A stretch of DNA of 64,000 nucleotides. It comes from Acidovorax radicis N35 (GTDB lineage: Bacteria > Pseudomonadota > Gammaproteobacteria > Burkholderiales > Burkholderiaceae_C). A model generated the notes under the pieces. That model was not told where the DNA came from, searched no databases, and worked only from the letters and a program-made list of their open reading frames with translations. Positions 47,203 through 56,578 of the stretch are shown here, piece by piece. The DNA is taken from positions 496,001-560,000 of the forward strand of contig NZ_AFBG01000019.1 of the NCBI RefSeq assembly GCF_000204195.1, read 5' to 3'. Position numbers and translations under genes: made by a program. Each line of letters opens with the position of its first letter. Position 1 is the first letter of the stretch.

Positions 47203-49375
47203 ATGCAAACCATCCGCTACGAACTCATCCCCGCCCAAGGCACCGAAGGCCAGGTCGCCGTCATCACGTTTGACGAAACCAACTCCCCCCGTCAACACCA
47301 TGTGCCGCCAGTGGCAGCAAGAGCTGGGCGAGGTCACGGCCCAAGTGCTTGGCGACCGCGAACGCCTGGGCGCTGCGCTCAAGGGTGTCGTGCTCGCGTC
47401 GGCCAAGACCAGCTTCTTTGCCGGGGCCGACCTCAAGGCCACCATGCGCCTGACACCTGCGGATGCGCCCAGCGCGTTCGGCGAAATCGAGCGCATGAAG
47501 AAGCACTTTCGCACGCTCGAAACGCTGGGCATCCCCGTGGTGGCCTGCCTCAACGGCGCCGCACTGGGCGGCGGCTGGGAAGTGGCCCTGGTCGCCCACT
47601 ATCGCATCGCCGTGGCCGACCCCAAGATCCAGTTCGGCCTGCCCGAGGTCACGCTGGGGCTGATGCCTGGCGCCACCGGCGTGACCAAGATGACGCGCCT
47701 GCTGGGCCTGATGGGTGCGCAGCCCTACCTCCTGGAAGGCAAGCTCTTCAACCCCGCCGAAGCATTGGAGCTGCAACTGGTGCACGAGCTGGTTGCCACG
47801 CGCGAGCAACTGCTGCCCGCCGCCCTGGCCCACATCGCCACCCACCCGCACGCCGTGCAGCCGTGGGATGACAAGAACTACAAGATGCCCGGCGGCACGC
47901 CCGCCAACCCCAAGATTGCAGGCGCCCTCACCGTCGCGCCCGCCATGCTCAAGAAGACCACGCGCGGCCGCTACCCCGCGCCCGAGGCGGCGCTTGCCGC
48001 CATGGTCGAAGGCGCGATGGTGGACTATGACACCGCCCTGCGCATTGAAAGCCGCTACCTCGCCCGCCTGATGACCGGCCCCGTGGCGCGCAACATGATC
48101 AACACGTTCTTCTTCGACATGAACGCGATCAAGAGCGGCAAGTCGCGCCCGGGCTCTGCCCCACGCTACAAGCCGCAAAAGGTCGGCATCCTGGGCGCGG
48201 GCATGATGGGCGCGGGCATCGCCTGGGCCCAGGCGAGCAAAGGCATCGCCACCGTGCTCAAGGACGTGAGCGCGGAGAAGGCCGAGGCGGGCAAGGCCTA
48301 CTCTGCCCGCCTCACCCAGGCTCGCGTGGACAAGGGCCGCATGACGGCCGAGGCACAGCAGGCGCTGCTCTCGCGCATCACCCCCACCGCCAACGCGGCC
48401 GACCTGGCGGGCTGCGACCTCATCATCGAAGCCGTGTTCGAAAGCCGCGACCTCAAGGCCAAGGTCACACAAGAGGCCGAGCCGCAACTGGCGCCCGGCG
48501 GCTTCTTTGCCAGCAACACCTCCACCCTGCCCATCAGCGGCCTGGCCACGGCCAGCAGCAAGCCCGAGAAGTTTGTCGGCATCCACTTCTTCAGCCCCGT
48601 GGACAAGATGAAGCTGGTGGAGATCATCCGCGGCAAACAGACCGACGATGAAACCGTGGCCCGCGCCTTCGACTACGTGCAGGCCCTGGGCAAGGTACCC
48701 ATCGTGGTCAACGACTCACGCGGCTTCTACACCAGCCGAACCTTTGGCACCTTTGTGATGGAAGGCGCCGCCATGCTGGGCGAAGGCATCCCCGCCGCCG
48801 CCATTGAAAACGCCGCCATGCAGGCCGGCCTGCCCGTGGGCCCGCTGGCCGTGCTGGACGAAACCGCGCTGACCCTGAGCGTGCATGTGCTGGACCAGAC
48901 CCGTGCCGACTACGCGGCAGAAGGCAAGACCTACACCGCCACACCCGGCGAGCTGCTGGTGGAGCGCATGGTCAAGGAACTGAAGCGCCCGGGCCGTGCC
49001 GGTGGCGGCGGCTTCTACGACTACCCCGCAGGCGCCAAGAAGCACCTGTGGCCGGAGCTGAAACCCCTGTTCGAAAAGCCCGGCGTGGAATGGAGCGTGC
49101 AGGAGATCCAGGACCGGCTGCTCTACCGCCAGGCCATCGAGACCGCGCGCTGCCTGGCCGAGGGCGTGTTGACCAGCGTGCATGACGCGAACATCGGGTC
49201 GATTTTTGGGATTGGGTTTCCGGCGTGGACGGGAGGGGCGATGCAGTTCGTTTATGGAACGGGTGTTGAGGCGTTCCTGAAGCGCGCGGATGAGCTGGCG
49301 ACGAAATACGGCTCGGGGTTCACGTTAGAAACAAAAGTCCGAGATGCCATCCGCGAATTTCAGCCACGCTATTGA
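47203..49375 (+). CDS. 3-hydroxyacyl-CoA dehydrogenase / enoyl-CoA hydratase (FadB/FadJ-like), frameshifted near its start
   Basis: A ~724-residue trifunctional-type beta-oxidation protein. The true N-terminus begins at ATG 47203 with a GGAG site (MQTIRYELIP...VITFDETNSP), but after the C6 run at 47285-47290 the frame is lost. Removing one C joins it to VNTMCRQWQQE in the frame that runs to the stop at 49373-49375. The crotonase domain (about 1-200) shows FFAGADLK and NGAALGGGWEVAL. The HAD domain starts with KVGILGAGMMGAGIAW and contains GIHFFSPVDKMKLVEII. As read, translation would stop early or start internally at 47270. A sequencing error in the homopolymer is the simplest explanation; slippage or real inactivation remain possible. 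Confidence 0.85.
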
Positions 49376-49390
49376 CTGAACCTGGGCCCT

Positions 49391-49966
49391 TCAAGTCGGA
49401 TACCTGAAGGAGCTCGCTTCAGGCTCCCGCAATGCATCCCCGATCAACTGCCACATATGTTGGTCTGAGGTTGTTGCGAACACGAACCACAACTCTGCAA
49501 TGTGCAGGGCGGGAAACACAACCTCCTCCAGAGAGAAACGGCCCTCTCTGTTGAGAAAGATAGCAACTATCAGGTCATCGCCGGAATATTTGCTCAAACC
49601 ATCGACCAATGCCTGGACAGTTGCACCTTCGTTCAAATGCGCGGGCACTAACTCCTTGAGTTGCACTCGCGCAAAGTGCTGAGCATCAGCAGTCCGCCAT
49701 GTGGCAACGAAGTCATAGTCACTTGATTCCACGGGGGAAAACAAAACCTGGTGCCCCAGACGCAGGGACATGCCATGGCAAAAAAGCGCAGCATGGCGAA
49801 ACTCGCGTATGTGCTTCAAGCCGTTGGTTCGTAGATTGCGGACTTGCGGGGACAAGTTTGCGCCTACCATTTGAGCCTCGATCTGGCGGAGTTCACGCAG
49901 AACTACCGCTGGGTCACGATACGACAGCGCGGCAAATCCCTTGAGGACCGAGGAGGACTGCGTCAC
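49391..49966 (-). CDS. Hypothetical protein, possible PD-(D/E)XK-like nuclease
   Basis: A 191-residue protein that I do not recognise. Composition is visibly more AT-rich than its neighbours. A possible nuclease-like core is SDYDFVATWRT followed by FARVQLKELVP, resembling a D...(Q/E)xK arrangement, then KYSGDDLIVAIFLNREGRF. This is only a hint. It sits back-to-back with the small membrane protein at 50072, between two acyl-CoA operons. Confidence 0.6.
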   Translation of the reverse strand: MTQSSSVLKGFAALSYRDPAVVLRELRQIEAQMVGANLSPQVRNLRTNGLKHIREFRHAALFCHGMSLRLGHQVLFSPVESSDYDFVATWRTADAQHFARVQLKELVPAHLNEGATVQALVDGLSKYSGDDLIVAIFLNREGRFSLEEVVFPALHIAELWFVFATTSDQHMWQLIGDALREPEASSFRYPT

Positions 49967-50071
49967 GGACTTTCCCCTTCACCAGCTGTAGAAGACGTTC
50001 ATGTGATTTGTCCAGTTCGAACGGACTCGTTACGGTCCTGCGTACTCAGCCACCTTAAATGCTCAGTAGAG

Positions 50072-50428
50072 ATGACACCACAAATAGTGAAGAAGCTCGT
50101 TTGCGTACTCATTGGCCAAGCAGTTCTCTCTTTCTGTGTAGCGGGCGTGTTCATGGTGTTTCACTCTCCCATGATCAAGACGGACACCATTGGGATGGTC
50201 GAAAACATCGACAGAAATTATGTGCACCGCGACCAGCTGACTCCTGCGCAGATCAGTGAGTTGAACGAATACAAACGCGCCATCCAAACAAACGAAGACG
50301 CTCATTGGGCAAGGCATCGCTTTTCTCGGATGGTGGTGATTTACGGATTCTCGCTATCGGCAGCTTTGAGCCTTGTAGTCGGCTGGTTTCTTGCGCGGCG
50401 GGTGTATCAAGACCCTTCGCCGAGTTAA
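50072..50428 (+). CDS. Small membrane protein of unknown function
   Basis: A 118-residue protein with two hydrophobic segments: about 8-29 (LVCVLIGQAVLSFCVAGVFMVF) and about 93-112 (VVIYGFSLSAALSLVVGWFLA), joined by a polar loop (VENIDRNYVHRDQLTPAQISELNEYKRAIQ, written in part as DQLTPAQISEL). ATG 50072 is chosen because it precedes the first hydrophobic segment; the frame is open further upstream. DNA composition is less GC-rich than the surroundings, suggesting acquired sequence. Confidence 0.55.
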   Translation: MTPQIVKKLVCVLIGQAVLSFCVAGVFMVFHSPMIKTDTIGMVENIDRNYVHRDQLTPAQISELNEYKRAIQTNEDAHWARHRFSRMVVIYGFSLSAALSLVVGWFLARRVYQDPSPS

Positions 50429-50523
50429 CGCAGCGCTATCCGAGGCCACTCCAACGCTGGGCAAAGTATCAACTGGCGCTACTAGCTAACCCGAGCTGCG
50501 GCGCTGGGCACCATTCCCTCTCA

Positions 50524-51417
50524 CTAAATGCCCGCAGCCTTCAACCCCAACATCCCCCGCGCCTCCTGCGGCGAAGCCACCTCCCGCCCCGCATTGCGCG
50601 CGTACTCCGCCAGCTTCTCAATCAAGGGCCCGTTCGAATCCGCCTTCATCCCGTCCGGCAGATAGAACGTGTCCTCCAGCCCCGTGCGCAAATGCCCGCC
50701 CAGTTCCGCCACGCGCTGGTGCACGGGCCAGATCTCGCTGCGGCCGATGACGGTGGCCTGCCAGGGGGCGTCCTTGATCTTGAGTTTGAGCAGGATGGGC
50801 AACAGGTCCGGGTCGGCGGGCATGCCGGATTCAACGCCCATCACAAAGTTGTATTCGGGCAGGCGCTCGGTGTACATGCCGGTCTGCACATACATCTCCA
50901 CGCAGCGCACGATGCCCACGTCGAAGCATTCAAACTCTGGCAGCGTGCCGGTTTCCAGCATCACATCGATGAAGTCCTTGACCTTGGCGGGCTGGTTGTC
51001 AAACAGCATGGGCGGCCAGGCCCAGGTGCCGTTGCTGCGCACCTTCAGGTAGTTCAGCGAGCCGGCGTTGCACGCCGCCATCTCAGGGCGGGTGGCGCGC
51101 AGGCAATCGAGCGGGCCCTGGTAATGGGGGCCGACCACGCCGGTGGTCTGGTTGATGATCAAACCCGGGCAGGCCTCGCGCATGGCTAACACGCAGTCGC
51201 GCGCCACCTGCGGGTCCCAGCTGGGCAGGTGGCCCTTGCCGGGCTCCTGGTTGCGAAAGTGCACGTGCACCACGGCGGCGCCTGCGTCGTAGGCGCGGCG
51301 GGCTTCTTGGGCCAATTGCTCGGGCGTGACGGGCACGTGGTGCTGGCCGGGGTCGGTCAGCACGCCGGTGATGGCGCAGGTGATGATGGCTTTGTTGCTG
51401 TTGTCGGTGCTGTGCAT
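50524..51417 (-). CDS. Beta-keto acid cleavage enzyme (BKACE / 3-keto-5-aminohexanoate cleavage family)
   Basis: A 297-residue TIM-barrel zinc enzyme. The two metal histidines are in AAVVHVHFRNQEPGKG; CAITGVLTDP, the catalytic acid in ATVIGRSEIWPVHQ and FYLPDGMKADSNG follow. Members of this family condense a beta-keto acid with acetyl-CoA, giving acetoacetate and a new acyl-CoA. ATG 51417 has the site AAGGAGACAG; ATG 51435 is an alternative. It is the last gene of the carboxylase operon, 18 bases after the acyl-CoA dehydrogenase. Confidence 0.88.
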   Translation of the reverse strand: MHSTDNSNKAIITCAITGVLTDPGQHHVPVTPEQLAQEARRAYDAGAAVVHVHFRNQEPGKGHLPSWDPQVARDCVLAMREACPGLIINQTTGVVGPHYQGPLDCLRATRPEMAACNAGSLNYLKVRSNGTWAWPPMLFDNQPAKVKDFIDVMLETGTLPEFECFDVGIVRCVEMYVQTGMYTERLPEYNFVMGVESGMPADPDLLPILLKLKIKDAPWQATVIGRSEIWPVHQRVAELGGHLRTGLEDTFYLPDGMKADSNGPLIEKLAEYARNAGREVASPQEARGMLGLKAAGI

Positions 51418-51435
51418 GGTGCCTGTCTCCTTCAT

Positions 51436-52608
51436 TCAAATGCCGAGCTGCTTGGCAGCCAGGTCTTTCATGATTTCTTCTGCACCGCCGCCGATCATCA
51501 TGACCTTGACCTCGCGGTAGATGCGCTCGCTGACGGTGCCGCGCATGAAGCCCATGCCGCCCAGGATCTGCACGGCCTGGTCGGCGCAAAACTGCATGGT
51601 TTGGGTGGCGTGGTTCTTGAGCAGGCACACCTGCGCCACCCACTCGGGGCCGGTGCGGCCTGCGTCGGCCTGCGCGGCCACGGACTCGCACCACGCGGCG
51701 GTGGACTGGATGCGCATCTGCATGTCCACCAGCTTGTGGCGGATGACCTGATGCTCTACCAGCGCAGCGCCAAAGGTCTTGCGCTGGCGCGCCCAGGCCA
51801 GGGCTTCGTCGTAGCAGGCCTCGGCAAAGCCCAGGGCCGATGCGGCCAGACCAAAACGCTCGCCGTTGAAGTTGGCCATGATGATGCGAAAGCCCGCGCC
51901 CTCTTCACCCAGCAGGTAACGGGCGGGCACGCGCACGTTGTCAAAGCGCAGGTGGGCGGTGTCGGAGCACAGCCAGCCCATCTTGTCGAGCTTGCTGCGC
52001 GACAGGCCTGCGCTGTGGCCGGGGATGAGCAGCATAGAGATGCCTGCACTGCCTTTGCTTCCGGCCTCCCCGGTCCTCACAGCCACGGTGATCCAGTCCG
52101 CGCGCATGCCGGAGGTGATGAACACCTTTTCGCCGTTGACGATGTAGTCATCGCCCTGACGCCGCGCGGTGGTCTTGAGCTGGGCCACGTCGGACCCGCC
52201 ACCGGGCTCAGTAATCGCCAGTGCCGCGATCTGCTCGCCTGCCAGCACGGGCGGAATAACCTCGGCACGCACGGCGTCGCTGCCATGGGCCAACACGGGC
52301 GGCAGGCCGATGTTGTGCGACAGCAGGCTGGCCAGCACGCCGCCGCTGGCGCCGTGGCGGCTGAGCGCGCGCCACAGTGGCAAGCGCAAGGCGTAGCTGG
52401 CAGGCGTGCCCCCGTACTGCTCGGGGTAGCCCAGACCCAGCAGGCCCAGGTCGGCCGCGCGGCGGTACAGGCTGCGGGGGAATTCACCGGCGGTATCCCA
52501 CGCGTCCACATGCGGTGCGATCTCGGTGTGGGCAAAGCGGGTGACGGTGTCGGTGAGGGCAGTGCGGTCTTCGTTGCTCACAGGGGTCGCGTCGGACGTG
52601 GCGGTCAT
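51436..52608 (-). CDS. Acyl-CoA dehydrogenase (IGGGAEEIM type)
   Basis: A 390-residue ACAD. Motifs: EPGGGSDVAQLKTTA, VNGEKVFITSGMRADWITVAV and GGMGFMRGTVSERIYREV ending in MMIGGGAEEIMKDL. The MCAD-type catalytic glutamate is replaced in the GGGAEE motif, as in citronellyl- or isovaleryl-like enzymes. The start overlaps the upstream biotin carboxylase stop by 4 bases (ATGA). The substrate is unknown. Confidence 0.9.
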   Translation of the reverse strand: MTATSDATPVSNEDRTALTDTVTRFAHTEIAPHVDAWDTAGEFPRSLYRRAADLGLLGLGYPEQYGGTPASYALRLPLWRALSRHGASGGVLASLLSHNIGLPPVLAHGSDAVRAEVIPPVLAGEQIAALAITEPGGGSDVAQLKTTARRQGDDYIVNGEKVFITSGMRADWITVAVRTGEAGSKGSAGISMLLIPGHSAGLSRSKLDKMGWLCSDTAHLRFDNVRVPARYLLGEEGAGFRIIMANFNGERFGLAASALGFAEACYDEALAWARQRKTFGAALVEHQVIRHKLVDMQMRIQSTAAWCESVAAQADAGRTGPEWVAQVCLLKNHATQTMQFCADQAVQILGGMGFMRGTVSERIYREVKVMMIGGGAEEIMKDLAAKQLGI

Positions 52609-54539
52609 GCGGGCGCTCCTTGCGTGGCGGGTGCAAAGCGGGCCAGCACCTGGCCGGGCGACACCTGCTGGCCCGGGGCCACCAGCAGCTCGGCCACGGT
52701 GGCGGCGGCAGGGCTGGCCAGGCTGTGTTCGAGCTTCATGGATTCGATGACCACCACGGTGTCGCCCGCCGCCAGCGCCTGGCCTGCGGCCACAGGCAGC
52801 GCAACCACCTTGCCGTTGAAGGGGGCGCGCAACTCCGTCGCACCGCCCGCCACACCCGCGCGCGCGGCGGGTTCCCACGATGCGTCTTCCACCCAGCCGT
52901 CCACGCCGCCGGTTTGCCAGTGCCAGCGCCGGGGGCCCACCGCCACGCAGTGCACACCGCGCTGGGGCAGTTGCAAAGTCACAGGTTCTGCCCCGGCCTG
53001 CTCTACCCGCAGCCGCCCACCGCCCAGCTCGCGCACGGCGATGGAGTGCACCTCGCCCTGGTGGCGCAGCCGCAGGGGCCGGGCCATGGCACAAGGCAGG
53101 TCCGACGTCGGATTTGAACCAAAAATGGCCGATAGCGCCGAAGGAATATGCACTGATAGCTCATTATTTGATAGCAACCGCTGCAGCTCCTGGGCATGCT
53201 CCGCCAGGAACGGCACCAGCGCCTGGCCGCTGGCAAACACGGGGTGCTGCAGGCAGGCCGCCAGAAACGCGCGGTTGGTGGGCAAGCCCAGCACGCGGGT
53301 GCCCTGCAGCGCACGCACCAGCGCGGCAATGGCCTCGGGCCGCGTGGGCGCGTGCACGATGAGCTTGCCCAGCATGGCGTCGTAGTGGGGTGTGACCTGT
53401 GCCCCCTCCTCCAGCGCATGGTCAAAGCGCAGCGCGCCCGGCGCGGCCCGTTCAAACGCGGTGGCGGGCGGCGCGCTGAACTGCAGCACGCGGCCGGTGT
53501 GGGGGCGGAAGTGCGCGTCTTCGGCACACAGGCGCACTTCGATGGCGTGGCCTTGCAGATGCACCTGGTCTTGTGTGAGCGGCAGCGGCTCGCCCCGAGC
53601 CACTCGGATCTGCCACTCCACCAGGTCCAGCCCCGTGAGCGCTTCGGTCACCGGATGCTCCACCTGCAGGCGGGTGTTCATCTCCATCAAGAAGAATTCA
53701 GCCCCGTCCAGAAGGAATTCCACCGTGCCCGCACCCACATAGCCAGCGGCCTGTGCCAGCGCCACGGCGCAGGCGCCCATGCGCTCGCGCAGCGCTGCGT
53801 CCACGGCGGGGCTGGGGGACTCTTCAATGATCTTCTGGTGGCGGCGCTGTACCGAGCAATCGCGCTCGCCCAGGTGGATGCACGCGCCGTGAGCGTCGGC
53901 AAAGATCTGCACCTCCACATGGCGCGGCTGCAGCAGTGCGCGTTCGATGAGCAGGTCGCCACAGCCAAAACCCGCCAGCGCCTCCGACCGTGCGCTGGCC
54001 AGTGCGGCGGGCAACTGCGCCAGGTCGGTGACCAGGCGCATGCCGCGCCCTCCCCCACCCGCCACGGCCTTGACCATGAGGGGCGTGCCAATGCGTGCAG
54101 CCTCGGCGGCAAAGCGTTCGTCGCTCTGGTCGTCGCCGGAGTACCCGGGCAAGCAGGGCACGCCGTGCGCATGGGCCAGGGCCTTGGCCCCCGACTTGCT
54201 GCCCAATGCGCGGATGGCGGCTGGCGAGGGGCCAATCCAGGTCAGGCCCGCATCGACCACGGCCTGGGCGAAGTCAGCGTTCTCGCTGAGGAAGCCATAG
54301 CCGGGGTGCACGGCATCTGCGCCGGTGGCACGGGCGGCGGCCAGCAGCTTGTCGGTGCGCAGGTAGGTGTCGGCGCTGGCCTCTCCGCCCAACGCCACCG
54401 CCTGGGTGGCCTCGCGCACATGCAGGGCGTTGGCATCGGCGTCGGAATAGACCGCCACCGTTTCGATGCCCATGCGGTGGGCGGTGTGGATGATGCGGCG
54501 TGCGATCTCTGATCGATTGGCTATGAGGATTTTCTTCAT
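52605..54539 (-). CDS. Acyl-CoA carboxylase alpha subunit (biotin carboxylase + BCCP; MCC/GCC-like)
   Basis: A 644-residue subunit. The biotin carboxylase domain occupies about residues 1-445 (KKILIANRSEIARRI, HPGYGFLSENADFA, the ATP-grasp loop KAVAGGGGRGMRLV, FLEMNTRLQVEHPVTE, here FLMEMNTRLQVEHPV). A linker region of 450-570 follows, then a BCCP domain with the biotin lysine K602 in IESMKLEH. This architecture is that of 3-methylcrotonyl-, geranyl- or propionyl-CoA carboxylase alpha chains. Residues about 456-473 are encoded by a small palindromic repeat fused in frame (see findings). It overlaps both neighbours by 4 bases. Confidence 0.92.
   Translation of the reverse strand: MKKILIANRSEIARRIIHTAHRMGIETVAVYSDADANALHVREATQAVALGGEASADTYLRTDKLLAAARATGADAVHPGYGFLSENADFAQAVVDAGLTWIGPSPAAIRALGSKSGAKALAHAHGVPCLPGYSGDDQSDERFAAEAARIGTPLMVKAVAGGGGRGMRLVTDLAQLPAALASARSEALAGFGCGDLLIERALLQPRHVEVQIFADAHGACIHLGERDCSVQRRHQKIIEESPSPAVDAALRERMGACAVALAQAAGYVGAGTVEFLLDGAEFFLMEMNTRLQVEHPVTEALTGLDLVEWQIRVARGEPLPLTQDQVHLQGHAIEVRLCAEDAHFRPHTGRVLQFSAPPATAFERAAPGALRFDHALEEGAQVTPHYDAMLGKLIVHAPTRPEAIAALVRALQGTRVLGLPTNRAFLAACLQHPVFASGQALVPFLAEHAQELQRLLSNNELSVHIPSALSAIFGSNPTSDLPCAMARPLRLRHQGEVHSIAVRELGGGRLRVEQAGAEPVTLQLPQRGVHCVAVGPRRWHWQTGGVDGWVEDASWEPAARAGVAGGATELRAPFNGKVVALPVAAGQALAAGDTVVVIESMKLEHSLASPAAATVAELLVAPGQQVSPGQVLARFAPATQGAPA
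53120..53174. repeat. Small palindromic repeat (AGCGCTTAT family) inside the carboxylase gene, copy 6
   Basis: Read on the minus strand, AGCTATCAGTGCATATTCC then TTCGGCGCTATCGGCCATTT aligns with the copy at 29823-29871 at roughly 70% of positions, with CGGCCATTT identical. It lies in the linker between the biotin carboxylase and BCCP domains. Confidence 0.6.
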
Positions 54540-55345
54540 GAGTTCGCACTCCACGGCGGCGCCTTGCGCGCAGCAAACGCTGCCAGCCCTTGCGGCGCCT
54601 CGGGGCCACGCAGCGCTTGCGCAAAGGCGAGGGCGGCGTCATCGAGCAGCGCGGGCAATGGTTTATCTGGCTGGGTCAGCAGCAAACGTTTGGTAGCAGC
54701 CACGGCCTGGGGCGCAGCGGCGGCATGGCGTGCGATGGCGGCTTGCACAGCAGCCTCCATGTCGCCACTCACCACCTCATCGACCAGCCCCGCGATTTGA
54801 GCTTTCGCGGCATCCCAGCGCTCGCCGGTCAACAAACACCGCCGCGCAGCAGACGGGCCAAGGCGCCGCACCACAAAGGGCGCGATCTGCGCAGGCACGA
54901 TGCCCAGCGTGACCTCGGGCGTGGCGAACTGCGCGCTGGTGTGGGCCAGCACATGGTCGGCGCAGCACACCAGACCAAAGCCGCCACCCATGGCCGCCCC
55001 TTCCACCGCCACGATGAGCCACTGCGGCAGCGCGCACAGGGCCTGCAGCAGCGCGCCAAAGCGGCGGTTCAGTGGAACCAGCGGGTCGGCTTCGCCGGCA
55101 GCCAGGGGCTGGCCAATGGTCTTGGCAAAGCCGCCCAGGCTGCCACCCGCGCAGAAGTGCCCACCGGCACCGCGCAACACCACGCCGCGCAGACCAGCAT
55201 CGGTCGCAGCCCGCTCGCACGCGGCCAGCAGGGCGTCCACCATGGCTTCTGACAGCGCATTGCGGCTGGCGGGGTCGTTGAGCGTCCAGGTCTGCACACA
55301 GCCGCTGGCCAGCGGCGCGCGGTCGATCAACAGCGAATCGGCCAT
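54536..55345 (-). CDS. Enoyl-CoA hydratase/isomerase family protein (crotonase)
   Basis: A 269-residue crotonase. Oxyanion-hole region LRGAGGHFCAGGSLGGFA and VEGAAMGGGFGLVCCADHVLA; the glutamate in FATPEVTLGIVP is retained. It lies between an acyl-CoA dehydrogenase and the carboxylase alpha subunit (4-base overlap), the place occupied by the isohexenylglutaconyl-CoA hydratase gene in atu clusters and by methylglutaconyl-CoA hydratase in liu clusters. It probably hydrates the carboxylated enoyl-CoA. Confidence 0.88.
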   Translation of the reverse strand: MADSLLIDRAPLASGCVQTWTLNDPASRNALSEAMVDALLAACERAATDAGLRGVVLRGAGGHFCAGGSLGGFAKTIGQPLAAGEADPLVPLNRRFGALLQALCALPQWLIVAVEGAAMGGGFGLVCCADHVLAHTSAQFATPEVTLGIVPAQIAPFVVRRLGPSAARRCLLTGERWDAAKAQIAGLVDEVVSGDMEAAVQAAIARHAAAAPQAVAATKRLLLTQPDKPLPALLDDAALAFAQALRGPEAPQGLAAFAARKAPPWSANS

Positions 55346-55346
55346 G

Positions 55347-56525
55347 TCAGTGCGCGGGCCGCTTGGCGATGCCCATAAGCTTGGCGAGGATGCCCAGCAT
55401 CACCTCGTCCGCACCGCCGCCGATGGACGCCAGCCGCCCGTCGCGGTACATGCGCGAGACCTTGTTCTCGAGCGTGAAGCCCGTGCCGCCCCAGAACTGC
55501 AGGCAGGTGTCGGGCACCTCGCGGTTCAGGCGGCCGGCCTTGAGCTTGGCCATGCTGGCCAGCTCCAGCACGTCCTGCCCGTTCACGTACAGGTCGCAGG
55601 CTCGGTAGGTGAGTGCGCGCAGCGCTTCGACCTCGGTCTTGAGTTCGGCCAGCTTGAACTGCACCCACTGCTGGTCGGCCAGCGTGGCGCCAAACAGCTT
55701 GCGCTCCTGCGCGTAGTCGATGGTCCACTGGATGCAGTGGTTCAGCGATTCGAGCGTGCTGGCGGCGCACCACAAGCGCTCTTCCTGGAACTGCTGCATC
55801 TGGTAGATAAAGCCCTGCCCTTCGGCACCGATGCGGTAGCGCTGCGGCACGCGCACTTCGTCAAAATAGATCAGGCCCGTGTCGCTGCTGTGCATGCCGA
55901 TCTTGCGGATCTTCTGTGCCACCTCGATGCCCTTGGTGAGCTTGCCGCCGGGCCCGTCGCGCATGGGCACCATCACCAGGCTCTTGTTCTTGTGCACAGG
56001 GCCTTCGCCCGTGTTCACCAGCATGCACATCCAGTCGGCCTGCAGGCTGTTGGTGATCCACATCTTCTGGCCGGTGATCACGTAGTCGTCGCCGTCCTTG
56101 CGCGCCACGCTCTTGATGCCCGACACATCGCTGCCCGCCGCAGGCTCGCTCACGCCGATGCAGCCCACCATGTCGCCCGCAATCGCAGGGGCCAGAAAGT
56201 TGCGCTTGAGTTCTTCGCTGCCATAGCGCGCCAGCGCCGGGGTGCACATGTCGGTCTGCACGCCGATGGCCATGGGCACGCCGCCGCAGTGGATGTGGCC
56301 CAGCGCCTCAGCCATGGCCAGGCTGTAGGAGTAGTCCAGCCCTGCGCCGCCATATTCCTCGGGCTTGCACAAGCCCAGCAGGCCCAGGCTGCCCATCTTC
56401 TTGAAGACCTCGTGCGCGGGGAAGATCTCTGCGGCCTCCCACTCGTCCACATGGGGGTTGATCTCCTCGTCGATGAAACGCTTGAGGGTCTTCTGGATCT
56501 CGCGGTGCTCGTGTGTGAACTGCAT
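55347..56525 (-). CDS. Acyl-CoA dehydrogenase (citronellyl-CoA dehydrogenase-like)
   Basis: A 392-residue ACAD. FDEEINPHVDEW-type N-terminus (here FIDEEINPHVDEWEAAEIFP), MAIGVQTDMCTPALARYGS, GCIGVSEPAAGSDVSGIKS, MWITNSLQADWMCMLVNTGEG and the terminal SIGGGADEVMLGIL. The SIGGGADE and HVDEW motifs resemble AtuD-type citronellyl-CoA dehydrogenases in my memory, which needs an alignment. A CAGGAGACAAG site precedes ATG 56525. The ECH gene follows after 1 base. Confidence 0.88.
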   Translation of the reverse strand: MQFTHEHREIQKTLKRFIDEEINPHVDEWEAAEIFPAHEVFKKMGSLGLLGLCKPEEYGGAGLDYSYSLAMAEALGHIHCGGVPMAIGVQTDMCTPALARYGSEELKRNFLAPAIAGDMVGCIGVSEPAAGSDVSGIKSVARKDGDDYVITGQKMWITNSLQADWMCMLVNTGEGPVHKNKSLVMVPMRDGPGGKLTKGIEVAQKIRKIGMHSSDTGLIYFDEVRVPQRYRIGAEGQGFIYQMQQFQEERLWCAASTLESLNHCIQWTIDYAQERKLFGATLADQQWVQFKLAELKTEVEALRALTYRACDLYVNGQDVLELASMAKLKAGRLNREVPDTCLQFWGGTGFTLENKVSRMYRDGRLASIGGGADEVMLGILAKLMGIAKRPAH

Positions 56526-56578
56526 GGTGCTTGTCTCCTGCTGTTGCGTTTGTATGTTTGTCTGCCTGCAAACCTCGA

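Noticed and set aside
47285..47290. Programmed ribosomal frameshifting in the FadB/FadJ-like gene
   Set aside because: A C6 run alone is not a known efficient slippery site in this context, and no stimulatory structure or family precedent was seen; error or mutation is simpler.
51229..53385. Very long plus-strand open frame (718 codons) opposite the acyl-CoA dehydrogenase and biotin carboxylase genes
   Set aside because: It is antisense to well-conserved proteins, has a His/Gly/Arg-rich composition typical of GC-rich shadow frames, and shows no motif.
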